From a virus: a stretch of DNA of 58,277 nucleotides. The stretch lies in the IMG/VR virus record IMGVR_UViG_3300028829_004880, positions 1 to 58,277 of that record, one strand, 5' to 3'. The translations under genes were made by a program, and so were the position numbers. Shown here piece by piece: positions 8,607-14,671 of this stretch; within the stretch, counting starts at the first letter, position 1, and each line of letters starts with the position of its first letter. Under the pieces are notes generated by a model. It saw only the letters and a list, made by a program, of their open reading frames with translations, did not search any database and was not told the DNA's origin.

Positions 8607-8697
8607 TGGTGATGGTTGGATTTGCACCAACTTCTGCTCACCGCCCGTATATGGTTAGTATCTTAATCGTAGCCCGCCATATAGGGTTAACATCACC
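8607..8697 (-). tRNA. tRNA-like RNA, non-canonical interior
   Basis: Perfect 7-bp acceptor (GGTGATG/CATCACC), discriminator A and perfect T-stem GTTGG/CCAAC with loop TGCAAAT. The 59-nt interior does not fold into normal D and anticodon arms; instead a ~10-bp hairpin (CCCTATATGG with CCATATA-GGG) dominates. 91 nt. Anticodon not assignable. Confidence 0.5.
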
Positions 8698-8783
8698 ATT
8701 TGGTAGAATTAACCTCTTCTACCATGAGCTTACCTCGCACCCCGAAGGGTGACTCTAAAACAAGTGACCATACTCGCTCTATG

Positions 8784-8854
8784 TGTTATCGACGGGATTC
8801 GAACCCGCATCTCTGCCAGTAATGGAGCGACTTAACCAGTTTGCCCACAATAAC
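8784..8854 (-). tRNA. tRNA-like gene, weak anticodon stem
   Basis: Acceptor GTTATTG/CGATAAC and T-arm GCGGG/CCCGT pair well and the length (71 nt) is normal, but the expected anticodon stem has mismatches (CTCCA against CAGAG), so the anticodon is uncertain. Possibly decayed or specialised. Confidence 0.5.
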
Positions 8855-9072
8855 TAGGATGTCGTCAGACCACCTAGTTAGTTGTATTGTCCAGCTGGGG
8901 CTCATTGCCCTCCACTCGACTGCTTCGGGACGAACCAAAGCGTTTATACTACCTTTCGGTCAATCTCATCCCTACGTATCTACAATGTATCCATCGTACC
9001 AACTCGTCAATTTGCTTAGGATTAAATAGTACCAGAGACTACCCTAAGACTCGCCATTTCTGGTATAATTGT

Positions 9073-9147
9073 GTTGAGAGGGCTAGACTTGAACTAGCGA
9101 CACGTGACTTTTCAAGCCAATGCTCTACCAACTGAGCTACCTCTCAA
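9073..9147 (-). tRNA. tRNA-Phe(GAA), variant copy
   Basis: Acceptor TTGAGAG/CTCTCAA, D-arm and T-arm intact. Loop TTGAAAA gives anticodon GAA; the anticodon stem has a mismatch at its base and the discriminator is C. A standard Phe(GAA) gene lies at 11973. Confidence 0.7.
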
Positions 9148-9543
9148 TTTAAACGCAATTAGGTTGCTGTTTAACATTCATCATCACAACACGGCTAGAA
9201 TATTAAAAACCTAAAATTACACCATATCCCGAACCCGTAAATGACTGTTCTATGTATTGATTTTGCGGTTAGTGCGGCACTTGTACGGAAGAACTTAATC
9301 TCACCACCAGTGGGCGGTCTTAACAACACTACTCCGAATGCACAGGTGTTTTCATCCTGTTACAAACTAATACATGAATGACTCAGTCAACAACCAACCG
9401 TACTTCCCCCACGGGGTTACCTAGCATTGGTCCTTGGACGTTCTCACCCTCGGTAATATATCACATCGAACTATAATCCTCTCCCAGCTAAGAGAGGTAG
9501 TTACTTGCGTTTATTTCTGTTACATTTGAGTAACATAACATAG
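9148..9543. other. Non-coding stretch between tRNA-like genes
   Basis: About 400 nt with no credible gene. Minus-strand hairpins such as CCTCTC/GAGAGG are present. Nothing recognised. Confidence 0.35.
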
Positions 9544-9609
9544 TGGGGCAAAGAGGAATCAAACCTCAACTTTAAAGACCTAAATCTTTAAAGGTAAACA
9601 TACTGCCCC
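9544..9609 (-). tRNA. tRNA-like RNA lacking a D-arm, Leu(TAG)-like loop
   Basis: 66 nt. Acceptor GGGGCAG/TTGCCCC and a short T-arm are present, but only ~10 nt replace the D-arm. The anticodon hairpin is over-long (CTTTAAAGA/TCTTTAAAG) with TAG in its loop. Resembles mitochondrial-type truncated tRNAs; function uncertain. Confidence 0.45.
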
Positions 9610-9613
9610 ATGT

Positions 9614-9770
9614 GTGTTATTTGGGAGTGGGCACCCAAAATAATAACTCATTCACTGATACTTCTCAGCCCTAAGATAGCCCTTGTCGATTTCTCAACAT
9701 TTTTAGCACTACATTTTGACCGTCAACTATAACGGGTGAATCGATATCACGCCAGTCCATCGACTAACAC
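9614..9770 (-). ncRNA. Possible long acceptor/T-arm RNA
   Basis: GTGTTA/TAACAC closes a ~157-nt segment whose 3' end carries TTTGGG/CCCAAA, in the position of a T-arm. Interior not tRNA-like. Weak on its own, but it repeats the pattern of nearby RNAs. Confidence 0.25.
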
Positions 9771-9779
9771 ATATTATCC

Positions 9780-10295
9780 TTACTTGCTCGATGTTATGAG
9801 CAATCTATATCTACTTCGTTTAGTAGAACCTTTAGTTGAATTACTTTCGGATGCGAAGCCTAGTCTATTCTCTAGAACTTGAGCTAATGTTCCTACTTCA
9901 CCCTCATACTTAAAACAAAGGGTTGCGTAATTAACGTAGTCATCTTCACCAGCCACATCAAACTCATCAAATATTCCGAGTCCAAGTTGTTGAGTCCCTT
10001 CGTGATAATAATTTACTATCAATAGGTCACAATCGTTAAGTTTATTACTTTGGAATGCCTCAATTTGTTCAAATAACCCTTTCCCAACATCAAGATATTC
10101 ATCGTCATCATTATCTAAGTCATCACTTAACTCTGGGACAACGATTAACATTTCACACCCTAAGAGGGGTTTATGTGAGTAACCACCACCTTTGTATTCA
10201 ACTATATCAACATCAAATCCTTTTAGTAAGGTTCGAACCGCAGACACAACGTCTGGGTTCGCCCTATTAGATTTGGCTAAATAAATTGAAGTCAT
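9780..10295 (-). CDS. Nucleoside deoxyribosyltransferase-like protein
   Basis: 171 residues. The opening MTSIYLAKSNRANPDVV, the middle LGCEMLIVVPEL and a GKGLFEQIEAF segment resemble the fold of nucleoside 2-deoxyribosyltransferase or DUF4406-type phage proteins, which act on nucleosides. The C-terminal 20 residues are basic (KRSRYRLLITSSK). It follows the next gene by 1 nt. Assignment by fold impression only. Confidence 0.6.
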   Translation of the reverse strand: MTSIYLAKSNRANPDVVSAVRTLLKGFDVDIVEYKGGGYSHKPLLGCEMLIVVPELSDDLDNDDDEYLDVGKGLFEQIEAFQSNKLNDCDLLIVNYYHEGTQQLGLGIFDEFDVAGEDDYVNYATLCFKYEGEVGTLAQVLENRLGFASESNSTKGSTKRSRYRLLITSSK

Positions 10296-10296
10296 A

Positions 10297-10629
10297 TTAG
10301 AACCACTCTTTCAAGATGTCTTGAGCTACTTTCAACTCAATTTTCTTAAGCTCTAATTCAAGTGTAGCTTCATGCATATCATTAACCCAACCTTTGGCGT
10401 TAAAGTCTCCACCACCTGGACGAAGGCTATAAGATGTATCTGGTGCAAGGTCAGATAAATCTAGAATCTTAGATTCCAACTCATCAACTTCACCATCTAA
10501 CTTACGCTCAAGGTCCTCAGCCGCACGTTTAACAGACTTAGCTAGTTTCTCTGCTCTAGCTCCTTTGATTTCTTCGGTAGATGCTGCGATTTGCGCTGCA
10601 AATTTACCTTTGCTTTCTTTTGTACTCAT
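10297..10629 (-). CDS. Charged helical protein
   Basis: 110 residues, strongly helical and Lys/Glu/Ala rich with coiled-coil-like heptads around 20-60 and 85-108. No motif. First gene of a two-gene operon after the promoter at 10675. Confidence 0.75.
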   Translation of the reverse strand: MSTKESKGKFAAQIAASTEEIKGARAEKLAKSVKRAAEDLERKLDGEVDELESKILDLSDLAPDTSYSLRPGGGDFNAKGWVNDMHEATLELELKKIELKVAQDILKEWF

Positions 10630-10674
10630 AACTTTAATTTAGTTAAATTTAATTATTACTAATTGTTTCGACTA

Positions 10675-10682
10675 CAAAGATA
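10675..10682 (-). promoter_or_regulatory. TAnnTTTG -7 element
   Basis: TATCTTTG on the coding strand, 45 nt before the start at 10629. Confidence 0.5.
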
Positions 10683-10785
10683 CGTAACTTATTCCAACCC
10701 CACAAGTTTTTTTGTAAATATTTTCAAATTATTTTTAATAAAACTTATAATTGATTATAAATCAAGACTTTAGAAATAATAAATA

Positions 10786-10959
10786 TTAATCAAGATTAAC
10801 GATTATCCTATCTATTGTATTAATTGTTCTATCTAGAGATAGAACTATTTGGTTTTGATTTTTGATAACTCCCACAATACCTTCATTTAGTTTATCTAAT
10901 CTACCACCAACACAATCAACCTTATTAATAATAGCGTTATATAATTCTTCGTTAGTCAT
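10786..10959 (-). CDS. Small coiled-coil protein
   Basis: 57 residues translated directly from the sequence (MTNEELYNAIINKV start, end IIVNLD). Heptad-like spacing of Leu, Ile and Val. Its start lies 4 nt after the stop of the next gene upstream, suggesting a two-gene unit. Confidence 0.55.
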   Translation of the reverse strand: MTNEELYNAIINKVDCVGGRLDKLNEGIVGVIKNQNQIVLSLDRTINTIDRIIVNLD

Positions 10960-10963
10960 CTAT

Positions 10964-11137
10964 TTAATTATCCAAATTTTTTAATTCTACTCTCAACTCT
11001 TGTATCTTACGTTGGTGAGATGGTACGTTTATCTCAGCTGTTGCTGATGACTTCTTTGTAAGTGACATTCTTAATTCATCTTGAAGATAGTCGATTCTTT
11101 CTTGTAACTTCTTCTTTTTCTTTTCTACTTTTCCCAT
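10964..11137 (-). CDS. Small basic coiled-coil protein
   Basis: 57 residues, beginning MGKVEKKKKKLQERIDYLQ and ending ELKNLDN, a basic head followed by coiled coil. Small proteins of this shape are common in T4-like phages. Function unknown. Confidence 0.6.
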   Translation of the reverse strand: MGKVEKKKKKLQERIDYLQDELRMSLTKKSSATAEINVPSHQRKIQELRVELKNLDN

Positions 11138-11158
11138 TGTTTCTATGTTTTAGTATTG

Positions 11159-11232
11159 TGGAGGTGACGGGACTCAAACCCGTGGTCTCTTGAGTGCAAG
11201 TCAAGTGCTTTAGTCATCTAAGCTACACCCCC
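11159..11232 (-). tRNA. tRNA-Ala(TGC)
   Basis: 74 nt; acceptor GGGGGTG/CACCTCC, anticodon stem CTTGA/TCAAG with loop CTTGCAC, T-arm ACGGG/CCCGT. No encoded CCA. Confidence 0.9.
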
Positions 11233-11335
11233 ATTATTTATTACCGTTAGTTACCAGAGGATTACATACTGAAATGTTAATTCATTGATAATTAATGATT
11301 TATGTTTTTGGTAACTTACCAGAGGTTACCGTTGG

Positions 11336-11408
11336 ATAATATATTGTCTGTTTGCTATCATAGTAGCACTTTTAGCTAATATATTATCTGTTTTGCTACT
11401 AGAGTAAC
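11336..11408. repeat. Imperfect tandem repeat in tRNA spacer
   Basis: Two ~32-nt copies (11336-11367 and 11376-11408) of aatatatt-tctg-tttgct plus similar flanks. A second pair, ttaccagagg, lies just before at about 11251 and 11317. Non-coding; role unknown. Confidence 0.5.
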
Positions 11409-11414
11409 GTTTTG

Positions 11415-11490
11415 TGGAGACAATGGGAATTGAACCCATCACATAGACATTGCAAATGTCCATCGCCAAAGCCTTGGAACATGTGCCCCC
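11415..11490 (-). tRNA. tRNA, anticodon TGC (Ala) or GCA (Cys)
   Basis: 76 nt; acceptor GGGGGCA/TGTCTCC with two wobble pairs and a good T-arm. A standard 7-nt loop (TTTGCAA) gives TGC, but the body resembles Cys tRNAs. A regular Cys(GCA) gene is at 18998. Confidence 0.65.
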
Positions 11491-11571
11491 GAACGCAAGT
11501 GTTTTCTTATCCCATTAAACTAACCGCCCCAGAAGGGACAGTACGGGGCTCGAACCCGTATCTCTTACTGG
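11491..11571 (-). tRNA. Separated tRNA halves, possibly permuted
   Basis: Reading the minus strand, a 3' half (T-arm ACGGG/CCCGT, then CTGTCCC at 11535-11541) comes before a 5' half (GGGGCGG at 11524-11530 plus a D-arm-like run). GGGGCGG pairs with CTGTCCC over 7 positions with two wobbles, as in a permuted tRNA. The anticodon stem is not convincing; these may be two remnants. Confidence 0.3.
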
Positions 11572-11646
11572 CGGTCTAGGAGGGAGTCAAACCCTCGTTT
11601 TTGAGCAGAGACAGTGCAAATCCACCTTCAAGGGGCTCACTAGACC
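11572..11646 (-). tRNA. tRNA-Asp(GTC)-like, variant copy
   Basis: Perfect acceptor GGTCTAG/CTAGACC and T-arm GAGGG/CCCTC. Loop CTGTCTC gives GTC, but only 3 bp of the anticodon stem pair and the D-arm is poor. The standard Asp gene is next at 11764. Confidence 0.55.
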
Positions 11647-11763
11647 AATTTTGTTAGATTTCGTATCGTTATCACACTTCAATACAAGTCACTTTCAATT
11701 TATCTAACTTACTTCCTATGCTGCCTCTCTGGGCTACTCCCAGCGGCTTTGTGCAACACCGAG

Positions 11764-11835
11764 CGGACGGTGGGGGACTCGAACCCCGACCTCTTGCGTG
11801 ACAGGCAAGTATGCAGCCATTACACCACACCGTCC
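11764..11835 (-). tRNA. tRNA-Asp(GTC)
   Basis: 72 nt; acceptor GGACGGT/ACCGTCC, anticodon stem CTTGC/GCAAG with loop CTGTCAC, discriminator G. Confidence 0.93.
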
Positions 11836-11884
11836 ATTTAGCAGTATTTTATTTCGTTCAGAACCGCTAGAAACTGACCCTTGG

Positions 11885-11966
11885 TACTGCGTGTGGGAAT
11901 CGAACCCACTCTCCTATAATTGGCTGGGGTGAAAGCCCAGTCGCTCACCCAATTGCATTACGCAGC
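11885..11966 (-). tRNA. tRNA-Glu(TTC), extended variable region
   Basis: 82 nt; acceptor GCTGCGT/ACGCAGT, stem CTGGG/CCCAG with loop CTTTCAC. The variable region is about 14 nt, longer than normal for Glu. Confidence 0.85.
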
Positions 11967-11972
11967 ATTTTG

Positions 11973-12045
11973 TGGTACTAGAGGGACTTGAACCCCCGAC
12001 ACGTGGATTTTCAGTCCACTGCTCTACCAACTGAGCTATAGTACC
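11973..12045 (-). tRNA. tRNA-Phe(GAA)
   Basis: 73 nt; acceptor GGTACTA/TAGTACC, stem GTGGA/TCCAC with loop CTGAAAA, discriminator A. Confidence 0.93.
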
Positions 12046-12051
12046 ATTTCG

Positions 12052-12124
12052 TCACCCGTAGGGGAGTCGAACCCCTCACTCTGCCGTGAAAGGGCAGCGT
12101 CTTAAACCGATTGACCAACGGGCG
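12052..12124 (-). tRNA. tRNA-Glu(TTC)
   Basis: 73 nt; acceptor CGCCCGT/ACGGGTG, stem CTGCC/GGCAG with loop CTTTCAC. Second Glu(TTC) gene of this cluster. Confidence 0.9.
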
Positions 12125-12132
12125 AAATGAAT

Positions 12133-12148
12133 CAAGATGTCAAAGAAC
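12133..12148 (-). promoter_or_regulatory. boxA-like element GTTCTTTGACATCTTG
   Basis: A 16-nt element identical to 45121-45136 in another tRNA cluster. GTTCTTTGACAT resembles leader sequences of Bacteroidetes rRNA operons and could be an antitermination site. Confidence 0.4.
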
Positions 12149-12159
12149 ATGTGTTCTTG

Positions 12160-12232
12160 TGAGGGCAAACGGTATCGAACCGATATCTCTGGGGTTTCAA
12201 TCCAGCGCATAGCCCATCTTTGCTATACCCCC
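12160..12232 (-). tRNA. tRNA, anticodon GAA (Phe) or TGA
   Basis: 73 nt; acceptor GGGGGTA/TGCCCTC with wobbles, T-arm ATCGG/CCGTT. Loop TTGAAAC between CTGGA and CCCAG gives GAA with one A-C mismatch; a shifted reading gives TGA. First tRNA of the cluster after the terminator. Confidence 0.6.
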
Positions 12233-12245
12233 AAATTAACGAGCA

Positions 12246-12275
12246 TAAAAAAAGCCCGACCTTTATGGTCGAGCT
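12246..12275 (-). terminator. Terminator/attenuator before tRNA cluster
   Basis: AAGCTCGACC-ATAAA-GGTCGGGCTT followed by T7 on the coding strand. It stands between the promoter at 12443 and the tRNAs, so tRNA transcription must read through it. Confidence 0.75.
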
Positions 12276-12301
12276 TATCAATTTTCGTTATATATTTTAC
12301 A

Positions 12302-12391
12302 TTAACTTTTTGACAATATTCGACCACCCTTGGAACAATCTTCCTCGGCTGCAAAAAATGCAAAATCAAATATGTTAGTTACTGTTATCAT
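12302..12391 (-). CDS. 29-residue leader peptide ORF
   Basis: MITVTNIFDFAFFAAEEDCS start; the only frame between the promoter at 12443 and the terminator at 12246. The same promoter-tiny ORF-terminator order occurs at 19275 and 45493, each before a tRNA cluster. May be a leader peptide of an attenuator or a small protein. Confidence 0.35.
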   Translation of the reverse strand: MITVTNIFDFAFFAAEEDCSKGGRILSKS

Positions 12392-12442
12392 TATTTCTAT
12401 TTTTTTGTGGAACTTCGTGTTCCTTGTTTATTAAATACAATG

Positions 12443-12472
12443 CAAATATACGAAAGTTATTTGAATTGACAA
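12443..12472 (-). promoter_or_regulatory. Promoter of tRNA/leader unit
   Basis: TTG (12470-12472), 19 nt, TATATTTG (12443-12450). A perfect hairpin GGAAC-ACGAA-GTTCC follows soon after the expected start, probably stabilising the transcript. Confidence 0.7.
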
Positions 12473-12545
12473 GTATTTTTTGTAATTATTTTTAAGTTAT
12501 TTTTACTTTCCCAGTGTTTACTGGGGTTTCAGAGCTAAAATATTT

Positions 12546-13196
12546 TTATCTTTTTACTGCCCCTAAGAACTCTCTAGTCTTTTTAAGACCAATAATTTGA
12601 ATTATCTTTCTTAAGAAACTCATCTTATCACCCAATTCACTTTTAGCATAATAGTTGATTAATTCAACCACTTCCTTTTCTTTATCTCTACTAAGTGATG
12701 TCTTGTAATCCATAACATCTCTAAGACTCATAAAGTAATACCCGTTGATAAATGTAGCCGCACCCATTACCTCTTGTGTTGACCTTACTTTGACATCAGC
12801 ATATGCACCACCAGCTTTAGATGGGTCCCAAACGTCAAATGCTTCAATTGAACCGTCTTGTGTTGGTCTGTAGATACCACCTTGATTATATTCGTTTTCT
12901 AATCCAGCGTTAACCCAAAGTTGTTTGTCTGGAATAACAATATCTAAGTCACCAATACTACCAGTAAGGTTAAATGCTTCTCTAAGGGGTGGGTGAAGAT
13001 ATAGTCTAGCTGAACCAGCTATGAAATAAACTCTATCCTTTGGGTCTATATTAAATTTCTTGAAGATTAACTCATTAGATTTACCAATCAAGTCAGTTAG
13101 ACCACTATCACCTTCATTGATTTCTAAGTCTTCTTCTAAGGTTGACCAAAACTCAGTCAACATAATTTCTTTAATATATATCTCAGATAATCGCAT
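12546..13196 (-). CDS. Nucleotidyltransferase-like protein with capsid-targeting-type N-terminus
   Basis: 216 residues. After an N-terminal segment MRLSEIYIKEIMLTEFW containing L-T-E and I-K-E sites, FIAGSARLYLHP (about 57-68) and GDLDIVIPD (about 80-88) resemble the GS...DxD nucleotide-binding pattern of pol-beta nucleotidyltransferases. The substrate is unknown; antitoxin-type and RNA-modifying enzymes share this fold. Start overlaps the upstream gene by 14 nt. Confidence 0.65.
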   Translation of the reverse strand: MRLSEIYIKEIMLTEFWSTLEEDLEINEGDSGLTDLIGKSNELIFKKFNIDPKDRVYFIAGSARLYLHPPLREAFNLTGSIGDLDIVIPDKQLWVNAGLENEYNQGGIYRPTQDGSIEAFDVWDPSKAGGAYADVKVRSTQEVMGAATFINGYYFMSLRDVMDYKTSLSRDKEKEVVELINYYAKSELGDKMSFLRKIIQIIGLKKTREFLGAVKR

Positions 13197-13488
13197 ATTT
13201 TTTAATTCTTTCTATCACAGTCTTATCATACTGCTTCTCTATTGTCATCTTCTTAATCGAGAAAAACATTCTCAATGGACTAGGTCCCTTTAAATAAAAG
13301 AAATGATAAGCTGACCAAAAATTTCTTTTATGATAATCATCCTTTATAATCTCTGTAAGGTGACTCACGTTGGCATCAACAAAGTTCCAATCATATTCAT
13401 GACATAACTTACTAACCTTTTTAATAAATAGATAGCATTCCACTATTCTAGTTACAATCAACGCAATAATTAAAGTCAAAACTATCAT
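13183..13488 (-). CDS. Membrane protein
   Basis: 101 residues with one N-terminal membrane helix (about 2-20) and a basic, aromatic C-terminal part. Preceded by TATTTATA at 13516-13523. Function unknown. Confidence 0.7.
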   Translation of the reverse strand: MIVLTLIIALIVTRIVECYLFIKKVSKLCHEYDWNFVDANVSHLTEIIKDDYHKRNFWSAYHFFYLKGPSPLRMFFSIKKMTIEKQYDKTVIERIKKYAII

Positions 13489-13515
13489 AATCTTTCTTAT
13501 TTAATGTTTATATAG

Positions 13516-13523
13516 TATAAATA
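13516..13523 (-). promoter_or_regulatory. TATTTATA late-type promoter motif
   Basis: Lies 28 nt before the start at 13488. Confidence 0.35.
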
Positions 13524-13545
13524 TACAAAAAAGAAATCAATTAAC

Positions 13546-13917
13546 CTAATTTTTTCTTAAATATTTATATCCTAGGGTAAATATTATACCATATAATACT
13601 CTAGCACCTAAGACACCCCAAAGTCCAACTGAATATACAGATAAACCAATACCACTGAATATACACGCTGTGCTAATCATCTTAAATAGGTGCCAAGCCT
13701 CAGTTACACCAACAAGAAGTGTTGATGATAGGAAGAATTTCTCCCCATTATCTCTGTTACCACCCTTCCACTTATTCGCACCAGATAGGAATGGATTCCA
13801 GAACTGTGGGTTTAACTTGCTGAATACACTATCCTCAAAGTGATGTGCAAGTGTATCCTTACCAGATTCAGCTAATCCAGCAATGATTATTAATAGTATA
13901 CCAATCGTTAATATCAT
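13546..13917 (-). CDS. Membrane protein
   Basis: 123 residues. An N-terminal hydrophobic segment, a polar centre rich in Trp, Asn and Lys (about 40-60), and two hydrophobic segments after about 65. Overlaps the gene upstream by 4 nt. No family recognised. Confidence 0.75.
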   Translation of the reverse strand: MILTIGILLIIIAGLAESGKDTLAHHFEDSVFSKLNPQFWNPFLSGANKWKGGNRDNGEKFFLSSTLLVGVTEAWHLFKMISTACIFSGIGLSVYSVGLWGVLGARVLYGIIFTLGYKYLRKN

Positions 13918-14162
13918 TTATTTCTCTTGAATATATTACGAAATGACTTGTCAGTAGCTTTCATGTATTCATAAAAGATAATAGCTATAAGCGCACCATG
14001 TGATGCCACTAGGTGTCCAACCAATGGATACCAATTATCATAAACATCACCTCTACCAATGAATACCCAAAATACAATTGAAGTTACAAGCCCAAATATT
14101 AATACATATATTGATGATGCATTATCAAATAATTTTCTCCCTTTGTTTTCAAATCTTTCCAT
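13914..14162 (-). CDS. Small two-helix membrane protein
   Basis: 82 residues with hydrophobic segments at about 17-36 and 48-64, charged ends, C-terminus FKRNK. Its start overlaps the upstream zinc-ribbon gene (14149). Confidence 0.75.
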   Translation of the reverse strand: MERFENKGRKLFDNASSIYVLIFGLVTSIVFWVFIGRGDVYDNWYPLVGHLVASHGALIAIIFYEYMKATDKSFRNIFKRNK

Positions 14163-14298
14163 TTTTTTCTTTTTTTAACTTGTTTTTTTTATTGTAGTTA
14201 TTAAACCACTTCTCCATTGACTTACGCTTGCATTCGTTACAATGATAGTCAATTGGATAAGGTACCTTCTTTAAGCATATATTACATTCTTGTTCCAT
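14149..14298 (-). CDS. Small zinc-ribbon-like protein
   Basis: 49 residues read from the sequence. Two Cys pairs, CNIC (5-8) and CNEC (20-23), followed by a Lys-rich tail: a small zinc ribbon. Overlaps both neighbours, typical of packed phage operons. Confidence 0.6.
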   Translation of the reverse strand: MEQECNICLKKVPYPIDYHCNECKRKSMEKWFNNYNKKNKLKKEKNGKI

Positions 14299-14396
14299 TC
14301 TTGTCCAGATTTATTGCCATAAGCATCACAATGTCTTTTTGTGGCGCAAGAGGCTAATAACGTTAGGGTAATCACAATAATTATTAATCTTTTCAT
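14271..14396 (-). CDS. Tiny lipoprotein
   Basis: 41 residues: MKRLIIIVITLTLLASC then a short polar tail with CDAYGNKSGQ. LLASC is a lipobox, so a lipid-modified ~25-residue periplasmic peptide is expected. Such short phage lipoproteins can block superinfection or act in lysis; not determined here. Lies 3 nt after the next gene's stop. Confidence 0.65.
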   Translation of the reverse strand: MKRLIIIVITLTLLASCATKRHCDAYGNKSGQEWNKNVIYA

Positions 14397-14399
14397 ATC

Positions 14400-14645
14400 T
14401 TAGTTCTTAGGGTGAAATTGTTTTGGTACAATTCCACCAACTTTTATTAGGTTTAATATTGTATGTTCTTTAGCTGAAAGTAATACCATATCATTAGATG
14501 GGTCTCTAGCTATCCAACCATTGATGAATTGTTTCGCAAGGTTATTATGAACATTTTTCAATAGACCTTTAAGGTATGCTTTCGCCACCGTTTGAGCGGA
14601 AGGTCCTAGACCTTCCCTAAGTTGTTGTCTAATGAATTGTTTCAT
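14400..14645 (-). CDS. Capsid-targeted small protein
   Basis: 81 residues. The N-terminus MKQFIRQQLREGL matches the capsid-targeting consensus (MK-x-F-I-R/K-x-x-L-R-E) with an L-R-E site for a gp21-like protease. The rest is helical and basic; function unknown. TATTTATTAG lies directly before the ATG. Confidence 0.75.
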   Translation of the reverse strand: MKQFIRQQLREGLGPSAQTVAKAYLKGLLKNVHNNLAKQFINGWIARDPSNDMVLLSAKEHTILNLIKVGGIVPKQFHPKN

Positions 14646-14646
14646 A

Positions 14647-14656
14647 CTAATAAATA
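14647..14656 (-). promoter_or_regulatory. TATTTATTAG motif abutting start codon
   Basis: TATTTATT at -11 to -4 from the ATG at 14645; implies a near-leaderless mRNA if it is a promoter. Confidence 0.5.
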
Positions 14657-14671
14657 CTTGTTAGTCATAGG

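Noticed and set aside
8498-9135. Plus-strand frames of 62-84 codons across the RNA cluster
   Set aside because: They run across tRNA and tRNA-like genes and non-coding spacers, have unlikely composition and no promoter; judged chance frames.
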